From Halichoerus grypus (Eukaryota > Chordata > Mammalia > Carnivora > Phocidae): 64,000 nt of DNA. A program made the translations under genes and the position numbers. The notes beneath the pieces are model-generated. The model saw only the letters and a list, made by a program, of their open reading frames with translations. It did not search any database and was not told where the DNA came from. How positions within the stretch are numbered: the first letter of the stretch is position 1; each line of letters starts with the position of its first letter. Below, one piece after another: positions 1 through 12,197 of the stretch. Where the stretch lies: positions 52,354,598-52,418,597 of the forward strand of contig NC_135720.1 of assembly GCF_964656455.1 (NCBI RefSeq). The letters run 5' to 3'.

Positions 1-1018
1 CTCTCATATTATTCACAAATTTTCTGTTAAAAGGAAGTAAGAGAGGTGCAGGAAACTTGTGAGAAAACATCTGGGGTGAAATGAAGAATAAGTACATTGC
101 TAATCTACTGTCAACCTTTTAAGAAGGAAAAATGCTACAATTTTTAGTTTTCTTTCAGAGCATATTTTCTAGGCATTGGCTAAGGAAAAAAATCGGTATT
201 GCGAAGAGAAGGAAAAGGTAAATTCTGATGATAAAAGCCTCCAGGAAGCACAAGTGATTCAGTGATACCGCCGACCTGGGGTGCAATCTAGTTTTCATGA
301 GAAACTGTGTGGAAAGAAGGCAGTAGCCGGCACACTCCAGTGAGGCTTTCATAAGCACATATTGCCACCTTTGGGGCCACTAGAACATAAAGTCAAATCC
401 TCAGGCAAATTATAAAATGGCACTCTGAGGAATTATGAAAATAATGAGTAATTCTACTTTTCAGATATATGATGAAACCACATTATATCTCAGTTTTTTG
501 TGGTTAAGTTTTATTTTAAAAGTATTTTTTAAAGCTCTATTTTTCTAAGTTGTGTTTCTAACCTTGTGTTCTTTCCCAAAGCGGTTTTGTCACATTTTTC
601 TGTTTGTGGTGGTCACTAAAGGGCTAAGCTGGGGAACCTGCCCGCATGTCACATGACCGACCAGCACCAACAAGGAAGGACGTCTGGGACCCCTGCTTTG
701 TTTTTTGCCCTGTTCGCAACCCGAGTTTCTGAGAAATTCCTGATCTCCCCGGCCTGAACTTTCCTTTTATCTCTTATTTTTGGCCTCATAAAGATCCCTC
801 CGGGGAAAGCCAGAACAAAGTACATTTGATACTCCTCTGGTGTTGGCTCCCTTCCCTCTGCTTTGATTCACATTTACCTCTTAAATTCTAGCTCCTTCCA
901 GCACTTCAGAAACAATCCAACCAGGTTCAGTTTATCCTAGAGGCCTGGTGCTGGATTGTGCCCGCTCATTCACTCACTGAAGAGATATTTCTGGTTCCCT
1001 AAGAGAGGCAGGCAGCAT
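1..1018. other. Intergenic, nothing recognised
   Basis: Unique-looking AT-rich sequence. I see no exon, RNA gene or clear interspersed repeat; short open frames are frequent and carry no protein-like pattern. Confidence 0.5.
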
Positions 1019-1130
1019 GCCAGGTACTGGGGCTCCAGCAGGGACCCAGACGGACATGGGCCCGACCTCACAGAGTTTCTGATCTAATGACAGTACCGGT
1101 GAGGTGATGTAGTGCCCAGGCCAGGAACTA
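1019..1130 (+). repeat. Fragment of ancient mammalian repeat (family unassigned)
   Basis: Matches the start of a widespread mammalian repeat (CCAGGTACTGGGGCTCCAGCAGGG...), the same family as the copies at 9.1, 25.8, 35.0, 48.8, 50.5, 52.6 and 61.2 kb. I do not recall its formal name with certainty. Confidence 0.45.
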
Positions 1131-1489
1131 GGCAGCTCCCAGGTGAGAAGGTCAGGGATGACTAACTTAAAGATAATGGAGACTGGACCTTAACTGAAAA
1201 TAGGCAATTGCATTTTATTTAAGATTTAAAATTGTATAGCCTTTTCAATAGGGTGGTTATTGTTTCTTTGGCTGTTTTAATTTTATATGAAAAGCACAGT
1301 TGACTATAAAAGCATGATGATTTCCCTCTAGATTAACTGATCTTACAGATAATATAACCATAACCAAGTTTACTTGGTGGCTGCATATTCTAACTTCAGT
1401 AAAATAAGTGGAGGCCAATAAAAAGCTTCTTCAGAACTGGTGGTGTAACTCAAAGCTTTCATTTGTTTAAAAATGTTTCAAGTCATTTT

Positions 1490-1600
1490 ATTTGTTTGTT
1501 TGTTTGTTTGAGTAATCTCTATGCCCTACGTGGGGCTCATACTCAAGACCCCAAGATCAAGAGCCACGTGGTCTGCCAACTGAGACAGCCAGGAGCCCCA
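1490..1600 (-). mobile_element. Can-SINE, older subfamily, minus strand
   Basis: Reverse complement of the short older Can-SINE form: tail TTTGTTTG repeats, AGTAATCTCTATGCCC, then the tRNA-like head at the right end (CCAGGAGCCCC). It is diverged, and no clear target duplication is visible. Confidence 0.8.
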
Positions 1601-2256
1601 CTCAAAATTTTTGAATGCTAAGTGAATGGTGGGTATTCATATGTGCAGAAAAAAAAATGACGAAGAATTTTTTATGTCCAAATTCTTTTGCAGTGAAGAT
1701 GGTGATTTTTTGCAAGGTGCTCCTCAGGATGGGTTTGGAACCACTGAGCTTGGATAACTTTGGAGGAGAGCGAGGTTTCTGAGAATCGGATTAGAAAACC
1801 TGGCTTCAGACAGGCAGTGTAGTCTCTTTCTCTTCCTTGTTCTCCTTTGTGAATATGAAATTCTACCAATCCCAGCTTCTCTTTCTTCTCCCTGGTTTTG
1901 AGATGAATTGAGCTCCTCTTCCAGAGACAGAGACTGGCAGCTGTTTGGAAGCTTGAGCTGTTCCCTGCCTCAAGGTGGATGGGTTTGGGGGCAGGAGGTG
2001 AGGTGGTGCTTTGGGAAGGGAGTGGTGGGTCACTTTCTCACAGCCATTGTGGGTGACATAGCCTTTTGGGTTAAGATGTACTCAGGAGCAACTCAGGGGA
2101 TGTTCTCTACCAAATCTCATGTTCCCAGCACCAGAACCAAAAGAAAAAAAAATTTTTAAGGACCCTTTCTCCTGGATCCTGTGCTCATCTCCATAAAATG
2201 TGGTCATTATGCCCCAACTAGCCTTATCCATAGGCAGGGTAGGTAATTCTTGGTTC
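1601..2256. other. Intergenic, nothing recognised
   Basis: No repeat or coding signal recognised in this stretch. Confidence 0.45.
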
Positions 2257-2271
2257 AAAAATGACAATCCA

Positions 2272-2464
2272 GGGGTGCCTGGGTGGCTCAGTCGTTAAGC
2301 CTCTGCCTTCGGCTCAGGTCATGATCCCAGGGTCCTGGGATTGAGCCCCACGTCGGGCTCCCTGCTCAGTGGGAAGCCTGCTTCCCCCTCTCCCGCTCCC
2401 CCTGCTTGTGTTCCCTCTCTCGCTGTGTCTCTGTCAAATACATAAATAAAAAATCTTTAAAAAG
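2272..2464 (+). mobile_element. Can-SINE, plus strand
   Basis: Full element with head GGGTGCCTGGGTGGCTCAGT, body and A-rich tail. It belongs to the subfamily with CAGTCGTTAAG (one G fewer than CAGTCGGTTAAG). The duplication AAATGACAATCCA flanks it at 2,259-2,271 and 2,466-2,478. Confidence 0.95.
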
Positions 2465-2478
2465 AAAATGACAATCCA

Positions 2479-2761
2479 TAAATAAGTCCTGGGGATGTAA
2501 TGTACAGCATGATGATTATAGTTGATAATATGGCATTGTATGTTCGGAAGGTGCTAAGAGTAGATCTTAAAAGTTGTCATTACAAGAAAAATAATTTTGT
2601 AACTGTGTGGTGACAGATGTTAACTAGATTTATTGTGGTAAATTTCACAATAATACAAATATTGAATCATGTTGCACACCTGGGAAACTAAAATGTTATA
2701 TATATGCTAATTATATTTCGATGAAAAATAAATGCAACAACAACAAAAAAACCCAAAAAAC
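2479..2761 (+). mobile_element. L1 3' end fragment, plus strand
   Basis: Resembles the end of the carnivore/mammalian L1 3' UTR (GTACAGCATGATGATTATAG, TCTTAAAAGTTGTCATTACA, CTAATTATATTTCGATG), then an A-rich tail. A further copy of AAAAATGACAACCCA at 2,762 suggests its own target duplication. Confidence 0.8.
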
Positions 2762-2879
2762 AAAAATGACAACCCAACTGCGCACCAATCTACCTCTCTA
2801 GCTAGCTTCGCCCTTTTTGATTCTTGAGAGTTTTCTTCTTTAAAATGCACATATCCCTTGGAGGAGTTATAGCTCAATT

Positions 2880-3240
2880 TAGGAGTTACAGCTTATCAGA
2901 CAGCATGTCCAAAACTGAATTCCTGATTTTCCATCTCAGTAAACAGGTGTCAATGCTCACACACTTACTCAAACTAGAAACACACCCTTTCTTCTATGTT
3001 TCTTATGGAGTGCATTACCCTTTCTTGTCAGTTTTTCCTCCAACATGTATCTCAAGTCTATCTACTTCTCTCCCTTTCCACTGCCACCATCCTGGTCCAA
3101 GCCACCCTCATAGGTCACTTGCGACGTCTTCCGATGTGTTCCTTCAGCACCTTGTACCACTCCCCCTTCACCAAGCGCTATAATTGCTGTTCACTCACCT
3201 GCCTCCTCCCACAAGAGTTCAGGGCTTGGTTTGTTGGAGA
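2880..3240 (+). repeat. L2 LINE fragment, plus strand
   Basis: Contains phrases typical of the L2 3' region (CATGTCCAAAACTGAATTCC, CCACCATCCTGGTCCAAGCC). The open frame of 119 codons across it is a by-product of this pyrimidine-rich repeat. Confidence 0.65.
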
Positions 3241-3985
3241 GATGAGTGAATCTAAGTGACACGATCTTCCCAGCCATGGGAAATGAGGCTGTAGATGAGG
3301 TTGTGAATTCTATTTAGTATGCTCGACAAGAATATTCTTTCTCTAGGTCTCCTCTCTAGATACTTAAGAAAAGCCCAGAGATATATTTTGAAGGGTAACT
3401 TGACCTGAAATGAATCCTAATCAGTTTAGACAGAAAAATATAAGACTTGATTTAGAACCAAGAAATTTTTCTAAGCTTTACCTATCGGAGTATCTTCGGT
3501 GCTTTGTCATCATGTTGAAATGCTTGATGAAGCATATTGCTAGGTGTTTAAGAGATGATTCTGGATAAATTAAACAGCTGGTATACTTTTGAATTAAGAT
3601 TATTGGGAGCAGCCCACAGAGAGTAAAGATCCCTTTTAACCTTTTAGACTTCAGGGTCAAGTTGTCATGTGAAGGGGGAAAGCTCCCTTCACATCTGGAT
3701 GGCATGTGGACTAATTATGCTAATGATCATCCCGGTCCTGCTCCTGCCTTTCTCGAATGTACTGTAGTGCCCATTTGCTCTTATCCCAGCAGAGGCATAG
3801 GAGAAAAGAGAAAAAGCCCAGGAAAGTTAACTTAGCATTGCTGATGTTTAACTAGGAGCAGGTTGACTACAGTACATATCCAGACTCTTGTTTTTCAAAC
3901 CTTAACTTTGTTTTTCTTACAGTCTGTCTCTGCTTGCTTCCCTCATCTTTTAACTTATTTCCTTCATCCTTTCTCAGAAACATCT
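3241..3985. other. Intergenic, nothing recognised
   Basis: No repeat or coding signal recognised. Confidence 0.45.
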
Positions 3986-4160
3986 TGCTTTCTGAAATCA
4001 TAGACTCTTAGAGCTAGAAGGTCAGGAGACTTCCCAGTATCTGGTTTAATATCCCCTGTGGAGAAGACTGAGGCTCAGAGAGTTGAAATGGTTTGCCCAT
4101 AGCAGTTGGAAAGCAAGTCTTTGACCCATGGCCCTAAATTCTTCCTCCTGTGTAATGCTG
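3986..4160 (-). repeat. MIR-like SINE relic
   Basis: Contains GAAGACTGAGGCTCAGAGAG followed by a diverged 'aaggtcacacagc' block, the reverse complement of the MIR core. Confidence 0.5.
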
Positions 4161-4955
4161 CCTTGCCTCTCTCAGAGAATAACGAGGAGAAAGAAGATGC
4201 CAGTGCTTGCAGAAAAAAAAACTTCTCTTTCTTTTATTTGGACAAAAACCAATAACAATGTCACATATGCATTTGTGCTTTCAAAAATATAAGTTTTCTG
4301 AGTTAAAGAGCTAAACCCATGTAAAAGAATAAAAGAGAAATCCCAATTAAAATAGAAAATAAAAATACTTTTAATATGAATTTATCTTTAGATTTCTGAC
4401 TTGTTTCTCCAGTTAACTAATTAGTTGCCTAGTATTTTTTAAGTGCAAAGCTCTGATAATGTCCTCCTAATAACACTCTATTGAGCAGTGGGCACCCTCA
4501 GCCCTGGATGAATTAATTCAAGAGGCTTAGAACTCTCTCGCATGCCGTACTTGTTTCTTTACTTTCTTTTCACAGATTTGGTTCACTGTTTTTCTTCTTC
4601 TACATTCTCAGGTATTTGAAAGTGTCAAGTGTCTCCTTGTTGAGGTATGCTACAAAAATTAAAGTTGACACAAAAATGAAATATCAAATAGATTATACTC
4701 AATAGAAATATTCTTGGGAGGGCTGCTTCCAATTCAGCCATAGGACCTGTGGCTCAAAGGGTTGACAGAGACTGACTTAAGAGTAATTGTTCATAGTATA
4801 ATGGGGTTTTTAGAGATCCACATCGCGCCCTCTTAGTACCCTGCAGAAGAGGCGGCGTGTATACAAATGGAAGTATCCACCAAACATTCTACGAGAGAAT
4901 CCTGAGAACCATGTGGTCAACCTAATCCCCTCGCTTTGTTTAGCCTGCATGGCCC
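4161..4955. other. Intergenic, nothing recognised
   Basis: AT-rich sequence without recognisable repeat or coding signal. Confidence 0.45.
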
Positions 4956-5437
4956 TCATGACTTGACCTCATCTGCTTCTCCTAGGCTCCTCGCTGACCA
5001 CTGTCCTCTCATTCACCATGCTCCAGCCCAGCTATTTTCCATTCTACTCCTTGAATTCCACCTGCTCTTCTCTGCTTGGAGGCCCTGCCCCTGCCCTTAC
5101 CTGTTCCCTTGACCTGGAATGCTCTCCCTTCTCGGGACTGGCTCCTCATCCCAAGGGGAAGCCTTTCTGAAGCACTTAACGTGAAGGAGGCACCACCTCT
5201 CTCCAGTCCGTCTCCAGCTATCATCCTATTTGTTTCCTTCATAGCACCTACCATGATCTGAAATTGTTGACTTAATTTTTTACTGTTTGTTGTCTGTGCC
5301 ATTCCCCTCTCCCAACAAGGTAAGCTCCATGAGAATCTGCTTGTCTTGTTCACTCTGAGCATCCCCAGCATCTCAGATAGCACTTGGCATGTTATAGACG
5401 CTTGATGAATATTTGTTGACTATATGAATTAATGAAT
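4956..5437 (+). repeat. L2 LINE 3' fragment, plus strand
   Basis: Runs through the typical L2 3' region (CTCCATGAGAATCTGCTTGT, ATCCCCAGCATCTCAGATAG) to the terminal GATGAATATTTGTTGA. The 124-codon minus-strand open frame over it is not a gene. Confidence 0.75.
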
Positions 5438-5994
5438 CAAACAAGCTGGAGGATTGTGGATTATTGTTCAAATAGCAATGGACTGTGCAATTACAATGTC
5501 AACCAGATTCAGAATTGCCTGCCAGGATTAAAACCTCCAAGAACATCCATGTGGGAAGTAAGACACATAGACTCATCAGCCTAAGGCAACTGCTTCTAAT
5601 TGGAACTTTCCTAAACCTGGGCTGTACTCTGATGGTCCTTTGTAATGTTTCCTATCACATATCAGTTTAAATTCCTCAATGAGAAAATGCCCAAGGAGTA
5701 TTGGGAGGTGTGATATATCTTTTAATGATAGGTTCTGGGGACACAGAGATGAGGAAGCCTCCATCCCTTTCCTGAAAGATCTTGTAGTCTAACAGGGGGA
5801 AGACATAAGGGGCTTTATTGTTTGTAAATTGCCTAGACCACAGGATTTTCATTAGCACATGAAGCAGTCTTAGCAGTATTGTTCTGTGATGTAAGATGTT
5901 GAAATGTTTCCTGAATCCTTCACCTTTTGAAGCCTAGGACACTTTAGGTTCCAGTAAAGTGTCCAGTGTTTCAAAACCAATAATGATTTTTTAA
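5438..5994. other. Intergenic, little recognised
   Basis: Mostly unique sequence. Bases 5,725-5,815 (GGTTCTGGGGACACAGAGAT...) vaguely resemble the unassigned ancient repeat family. Confidence 0.4.
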
Positions 5995-6212
5995 TTTTTT
6001 AATTTTTATTTTTTTAATTTTTTTTAAAAAGATTTTATTTATTTGACAGAGAGAGACACAGTGAGAGAGGGAACACAAGCAGGGGGAGCCGGAGAGGGAG
6101 AAGCAGGCTTCCCACTGAGCAGGGAGCCCAATGTGGGGCTCGATCCCAGGACCCTGGGATCATGACCTGAGCTGAAGGCAGAGGCTTAACGACTGAGCCA
6201 CTCAGGCGCCCC
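5995..6212 (-). mobile_element. Can-SINE, minus strand
   Basis: T-rich tail at left, AAAAAGATTTTATTTATTTG, then body and head ending CTCAGGCGCCCC. The duplication CCAATAATGATTTTTT flanks it at about 5,978 and 6,213. Confidence 0.95.
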
Positions 6213-6239
6213 CCAATAATGATTTTTTAAAAAAGCAAC

Positions 6240-6470
6240 CTACCCATTACTGAGCTCTTATTATGCTAGACCTTGCCCTGGGCATTTTTTACAGTTTTTC
6301 TCCCAAGGTAGTTCCAATGATATTATACTCATCTTTACCTATGATGACACTGAGACTCAGGAAAATTCAGTATCTTGTTCAAGGTCACACAACCAGTAAG
6401 TGAAAGCCATGAATCAAATCCAGGTGTTTCTAATGCCAGAGCCCATGTTCCCTGTGCTACGCCAGAGGCT
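6240..6470 (-). repeat. MIR, minus strand
   Basis: Reverse complement of the MIR core: TGAGCTCTTATTATGCTAGA, ACACTGAGACTCAGG, AAGGTCACACAACCAGTAAG. Confidence 0.75.
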
Positions 6471-8624
6471 CTTGTTTCAAATATTGCAGGATGCAATTCC
6501 TCCACTTTTCACCTGCGCTGGATCTCTTCCCAATTTCCCTTCTCTGCTCATGTCAAAGAACATCGTTATACATACCAGGTCAAAACCTTATAGACTCAGG
6601 CTGTCTTTTTACAAAAAGGGTGCAGTACAATGGCGCATTGTACTGATAGAACCGTGAAAGAAGGCTGTAGGGGTTCTAAGGACACCTAGAAGACAGGGGG
6701 TAAAAATAACACTAAATAATCCATTGCAGATGTGACTGACGCAAGACCCATAATGGGCTCAGCTTCCGCTTCCCCTTTTGTAACTGCAGAGCCTTTATCC
6801 TCGGTCTGTCCAGATTCCTCTCATCTCTTGCCTTGACATTGGTATTTTCCGTCCTTAACAGTTAGCCAAAAAGTATTCATTGAATAAAAGTAGCTGTATG
6901 TTCCAAGGGGTGTGACTTCCCCCAATGAATGGGCAGCACCGAGTGCTGGTTTCCCGGTGAAGCCAAACTCTTCCTCTGCCTCAGGGATGCAGTTCCACTC
7001 CTCCCAGCCCCCGTGTGTATGGTTTTCATAATTTACCTGGAAGAACTGTGATTTTACTCCTGCTCATTAAGTCTTATAAATATTATGATTTGCATGTCAC
7101 ATCCCCCAGTAAGTTTCCCCTTTGTAAACTCTGAGCTGTTTGGACAGGCGCAGAAATAGGCAGGGAGGTTGGAGTTGGTGGGGATGAAGACAGTCACTCC
7201 CCCTCCCCCCGCCCATACCATCCGGCCACGGGCAAGGCACTGCTGAAAACGTACAAGCACAAGGGGGGATAACTTGTAAGAGTAATTACTATTCTAAAAT
7301 TGAGTTTCCTTAAAACCCCCTTGGAGCATCCGGCAAATATTAAATTGTCTTTCAACCTCTTGAGTTTGAACTAGTTTTGTAGGTATGTGTGACAACCAAC
7401 TTCAAAACAAAGGCTTTTAGAGGAGACGGGTGCCCTCTCTAAACACGTCTTCTAAGAAGGCATATGCCAACAGGAGAAAGGGGGGGATGAGCAACTGGGG
7501 AAAGAGCAGAAGAGATGAGGGGAGATGGAGACAGAGGAGAGGAGAGAGGGAGAGTCAGAAACAAAGGACACATTGGGGTTTAAGTGTTCTGCTTCCTTTT
7601 CTCTTTCATTAGCACAAATAATGGGGCGACCCATGGGTTTCAAATGCACTTAAGCTCTTCTTGGGAGCCGGTTGCGGCCTGAGGCGCAGGCTGACTCTCG
7701 GAGGAGAGCCTGGCAGTGACAGAGGCAGAAGTCAGACCGAAGGGCTCTGACTCGTGAGCTGTCGGGTGGTGTCAACAACAGCTGACCCGTCATAAGACCT
7801 TAGGAAGCAAACCAATGAGAATCTTGTTGCAGAACAGCTAGTACCGGGCCAGCTCCCTGCTAGGTGCTTGGAAACAGATCGACTAGCATAACGGAGTGGT
7901 TTTGTAATCTGTCATAATACCATAAGCCACAGACCCACAGACTTTGACCCCTCACAGGTATAATAAGCTCCTTTATTCAGCTGCACATGTTCTTCCTATG
8001 GGGAGGGAAGAAGGGGGCCCTTCTTCTAATTACATATCCACAACTGATGTTTTGCTGGAGAACAAAGCATGATATTCATTAGCAACAATCTTATAAACCA
8101 GGGTCTTTTTACTAGCCAGTTAACTAATTGACAGTTAAGAATTTGTATTAATAAGATACTGCAGCCAGGCATGGCTTAATCTGACAGTTTTATTAAAAAT
8201 GTAGGCAAGCTCTACATGTCACCATGACCGTCAGCCCTCATGTAGGAATCCTGCTTACAAAGGATCTTAATTTGCCTGTAAAATAATATCACCCTGGCAG
8301 AAAACTGTTCTCTTGGGTCCAAGTCCAGGAGTCAACAGAGTTACCTGCTTGGGTGATTTTTTGTTGTTCTTCCCTTTGTGACACTCCTGAACAGGGAAGT
8401 GATTTTGTCCGTGTTTTCTTAAAATCTTGTTGGTATGGGTCACTTGTTCTGGATCAAATTATCTGGGTGGTGAATTATTCTGACTCTTCCTTTCTGCTCT
8501 TCTGTGTCTTCTTGTTTAAAATGTTATCTTACGGAGTATAGAAAGAACTATTTCTCAAGTCATTAGCAACTCCGTCCAAAGTCACGTGGTGGTACAAAAA
8601 GAAATCCCAAACCTATCATATCAC
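6471..8624. other. Intergenic, no clear feature
   Basis: About 2.1 kb without a recognisable interspersed repeat or exon. It includes a purine-rich stretch with GGAGA/GAGAGG runs (about 7,470-7,565). Confidence 0.4.
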
Positions 8625-9119
8625 TGCCTTTTTCCAGTCTTTGCCTTTGAAATTCTACCCATTTTTCAAGACCCAGTTTAAATATTCCCTCCTCCATGAC
8701 AGCTCGAATTTCCTTCACTGATGGAAACCAAATATTTTCCTCTTCTGCTTTCCCAGCACAAACTTCTCTCGTGCCCTTGACTCACTGACCCTAACCCCCT
8801 TGGCATACAGTCTGTCCCATCTATGCCCTCATCCTCCCGCCTGTGATCTCTTGCCTATAGCAAATACTTACTATTTGTTGGGTCCGATTGAATTTACTCT
8901 TTATTGCTTGCTCTCATCTCAGTCGGTCAGTCTGTAAATGCTCTTTTGATCTCTGTTCTTTTTATAACCGTCTCTAGAATCTAGTCCTTTTCTGTGGCAA
9001 GACCTTACATACCTCTCGCCCATCTCCCTGCTTCAGCCTCAGCCTCCTTGAGATGGATCTTTCTAAGACATGCGGACCGTCACTCCTCTGCTCCCAGTCC
9101 TCCCACAGGTCTTCCTTCA
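8625..9119 (+). repeat. L2 LINE fragment, plus strand
   Basis: Contains TTTTTCAAGACCCAGTTTAA and CCTCCTCCATGACAGCTCG, typical of the L2 3' region; it degenerates towards 9,119. Confidence 0.6.
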
Positions 9120-9641
9120 GTCATTCATCCCCTCAGACACGTACAGAGCGTGCACTGTGTGCCATGCACTGCGTTGGGAGCTGGGAGTTCAGCAGTGAAC
9201 AAAATCCTCTGAAATCCTGCGCTTGTGGAACTGACACTCGGGTGGGAAGACAAACAATACTGAAGAATACCGCATGTCAGATGGTGAGAAGTGCTACAGG
9301 AAAAGGAGAACAAGGGACAGGGACAGGAATGAGGGATGGGAAGGTGCTATCCTGGGTCAGTCAAGAAAGGCTTCTGCATGAAGGTGACTCTGGGGGGGGG
9401 GGCTGACGAAGGGAGGGAGCAAGCCTCAGGGAAGAGCTCTCCAGGCCGAGGGGACACGGGGAAGGAGGTCCTCTGGTGGGAAGGGGCATGCCAGTGTGGT
9501 TGAACAGAATGAGGCTGAAGTAGGAGGGAGGTGGATAGATAATGTTGGACCTTGGGGGCATTCGGAGGACGTTGGGTTTTACTCTGAGTGAGAGGGAGAG
9601 CTTTGAAGGATTTTCAGCAGAGGGCTTTGATTTAACTTCAG

Positions 9642-9838
9642 TTTTTTTTTTAAGATTTTATTTATTTATTTGAGAGAGAGAGAGAGATAGCCAAAGAAAG
9701 AGCATGAGCAGGGAGGAGGGGGAAAAGCAGACTCCCCGCTGAGCAGGGAGCCCAATGCAGAGCACTATCCCAGGACCCTGGGATCATGACCTGAGCCGAA
9801 GGCAGACACTTAATTGACTGAGACACCCAGGTGCGCCC
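9642..9838 (-). mobile_element. Can-SINE, minus strand
   Basis: TTAAGATTTTATTTATTTAT at left, head at right (CACCCAGGTGCGCCC). Flanked by GATTTAACTTCAG (9,629) and GATATAACTTCAG (9,839). Confidence 0.94.
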
Positions 9839-10138
9839 GATATAACTTCAGTTTGTACAAGCTCCCCGACACTGCTGTGTTGTGCGGAGTACTGGGGAGC
9901 TCTGGGTACGGACAGAAGTAGGGACACATGGTCAGAGGCTTATTGCCACAATCCGACCGAAAGATGGCAGTCCCTTGGACCCAGGTGGATCTTGAAGGTG
10001 GTAAGAAGGGGCTGCACTGGATGTTTTTGAAGGTACAGCCAACAGAAGGACTCGCTGTATGGATGGAAGGAGAGAGAGAGGGACAGGGAGAGAGGAATCA
10101 AAGGGGACTGCAAGTTTTAAAATATTATTTATTTTGAG

Positions 10139-10335
10139 GGGCGCCTGGGTGGCTCAGTCGGTTAAGCGTCTGCCTTCAGCTCAGGTCATGATCCCAGGGT
10201 CCTGGGATCGAGCCCCGCATCGGGCTCCCTGCTCCGCGGGAAGCCTGCTTCTCCCTCTCCCACTCCCCCTGCTTGTGTTCCCTCTCTCGCTGTGTCTCTG
10301 TCAAATAAATAAATAAAATCTTTAAAAAAAAAAAA
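10139..10335 (+). mobile_element. Can-SINE, plus strand
   Basis: Full element with CAGTCGGTTAAGCGTCTGCC and the CACTCCCCCTGCTTGTG body, very close to the young consensus. Duplication ATTATTTATTTTGAG at 10,124 and 10,336. Confidence 0.96.
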
Positions 10336-10399
10336 ATTATTTATTTTGAGCCACTGGAAGCATGACTTAGGATGAAGACAATGGGTTTTTCATTCTAGG

Positions 10400-10900
10400 A
10401 CTCTATTTGGCCCACCTCTCAGTAGTGTCACCTGCCTCCCTCTTTCTGTGTTCTGTGCTCCATTCCCACCCAGGCCCTCCAGGTTCCACACTCACATTCT
10501 TTCAGATGCCTGGGTCTTTTTTCATGCTAATCTCTCCTCCTGGGCTGCCAAAGTGTGGTCATCTGTCCACCAGGCAAACTCCTACTCCTCCTTCAAGACC
10601 TCTAAAATGACATATCTTCTGTGAGGTCTGCTTTCTTTTACACACACACACACACGCACACGCACACATGCACTCACTCACACATCCCTGAGCATGTGCA
10701 TTCACACCCAGCTCTCTTTCCCATGGCTCTTTATTAATACCTCTTCTGCACTTAGCTTGCTTATTCAGATTTCCTGCATCTGGGGCCTCCTAGAGAAAGC
10801 ATGCTCCCAGAGGGTGGGACCCTCCCATGTTTATCACTTCAACACTACCACAGTAAGTGAAACGTGGTGGGGCTTCATTAAGTGTTTATTAACTCAGTGA
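10400..10900 (+). repeat. L2 LINE fragment, plus strand
   Basis: L2-like phrases (CCTCCTTCAAGACCTCTAAA, CAGAGGGTGGGACC) with a CA/CG-rich microsatellite at about 10,640-10,682 inside. Confidence 0.6.
10640..10682. repeat. (CA)n microsatellite
   Basis: ACACACACACACACG followed by imperfect CA and CACT units. Confidence 0.85.
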
Positions 10901-11946
10901 ATGAACGGGAATCATGGAGGGATGTGCCTCTCCCTCTAAAACCCTCTATCTCCTCCCCTACCCTGGCACAAAATGTTTGGGTCCCCCCCCCCCCACTACT
11001 CATAATCTCATGAGCACTCATGCTACCTGGCAGGGCATGGGATGAAGTGACTTGATGGATAAGCACTGATTTGGTTTGGAAACACAGGAATAAAATTTCA
11101 TTTGCACCTTAAATATGTTTTAAAATATCAAATGGACTTAGGACTGTTTTAATTAAAGGTCCCCCAAATTAGGCTGTGTTGTAAGGAATGACAGCCTTCA
11201 AGTTCACTCCCAGGAAAGCTTTCTCACAGGTCTTGGAACAGAAAGTCTCATGGACCAAATTAAATAAAAAGATGTATTGAATCTATTTAAAACACAAAAT
11301 GGGAAACAGGGGAACAGAGATGGGGTGAGTTAACACCCTTTTGATAGGGGGCAAACAGCGTGGAAGGAAGCTTACCTTTCTCTCTCTCCCTATGTTGTCA
11401 TTAGGAGGACCAGAGTTGGGGCTGGACAATGTGGGGTGGGTCCGCAGAAAGAAGGTGCCTGGAACTACCACATGCTTGCTTTATTAGAAAGACACAGGGC
11501 AAGGATGTCTGCACAGACCTGTATCTTGCCAATTAGCGTGCTGAACAGCTCTGGGTTTTATTGGTATTATTGGGGCAGAGCATCCATGAGGCCATAAAGG
11601 ATAAAACTGAGATCACTGGAAGGTGGCTGGTTTTGTAACTATCAGCCTTCATGTAGCATAATCCATACTTGAAGACATGTCTTTCCATCCTTTTTTGGTC
11701 TACAAGTAACACTCTTGGTGTTCTGTCCTTTTAAGCATATAGCATATTTTACAGGTTACCAATTTACTTACTACCTAATACTGAGCACATCTTATGGATT
11801 CTTGCTATGTTTCATAGTCTATTTGCTCACTCATCTACACTTAACAGATCCTAGGAGTTCTAGCTCTCATAAGCTACTCATTTACTTTCTATCTATGCTG
11901 AACCATTCTTATGAGTTTTATCTAAGGTGTTTCACTTTTTTTATAG
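10901..11946. other. Intergenic, nothing recognised
   Basis: Unique-looking sequence with a C12 run at 10,983-10,994. No exon or repeat recognised. Confidence 0.45.
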
Positions 11947-11962
11947 CAGAATTGGATATTCT

Positions 11963-12181
11963 TTTTAAAAAATGATTTTATTTATTTGAGAGAGAGCGAG
12001 AATGTGAGAGAGAGAGAGAAAGAGAGAGAGCAAGCATGAGGGGTGGGGAGTGGCAGAGAGAGAGGGAGAAGCAGACTCCCTAATGAGTAGGGAACCTGAT
12101 GCAGGACTTGATCCCAGAATCCTGGGATCATGACCTGAGCCGAAGCCAGATTTCTTAACCAACTGAGCCACCCAGGCATCT
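11963..12181 (-). mobile_element. Can-SINE, minus strand
   Basis: AATGATTTTATTTATTTGAG at left and head at right. A perfect 16-base duplication CAGAATTGGATATTCT lies at 11,947 and 12,182. The body has an expanded GAGAGA region. Confidence 0.95.
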
Positions 12182-12197
12182 CAGAATTGGATATTCT

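Larger units (their letters stand above)
9120..10390 (+). repeat. Long copy of unassigned ancient repeat, interrupted by two Can-SINEs
   Basis: Starts GTGCACTGTGTGCCATGCAC, continues AGCAGTGAACAAAATCC, GTCAAGAAAGGCTTCTGCAT, GGATTTTCAGCAGAGGGC, and resumes past the first SINE with GAGAGGAATCAAAGG. The order is that of a GA-rich family seen repeatedly in mammalian genomes. Short open frames here are not genes. Confidence 0.5.

Noticed and set aside
2272..2464. tRNA gene call for the SINE heads
   Set aside because: The heads descend from a tRNA and keep A/B-box-like sequence, but they lack a complete cloverleaf and are attached to SINE bodies.
10059..10316. Open frames with the recurrent peptide VAQSVKRLPSAQVMIPGSWD
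   Set aside because: The same peptide appears at many loci in the window (for example 12.0, 19.7, 24.7, 26.9, 32.7, 37.9, 38.2 and 45.6 kb). It is the translation of the Can-SINE body, not a protein family.
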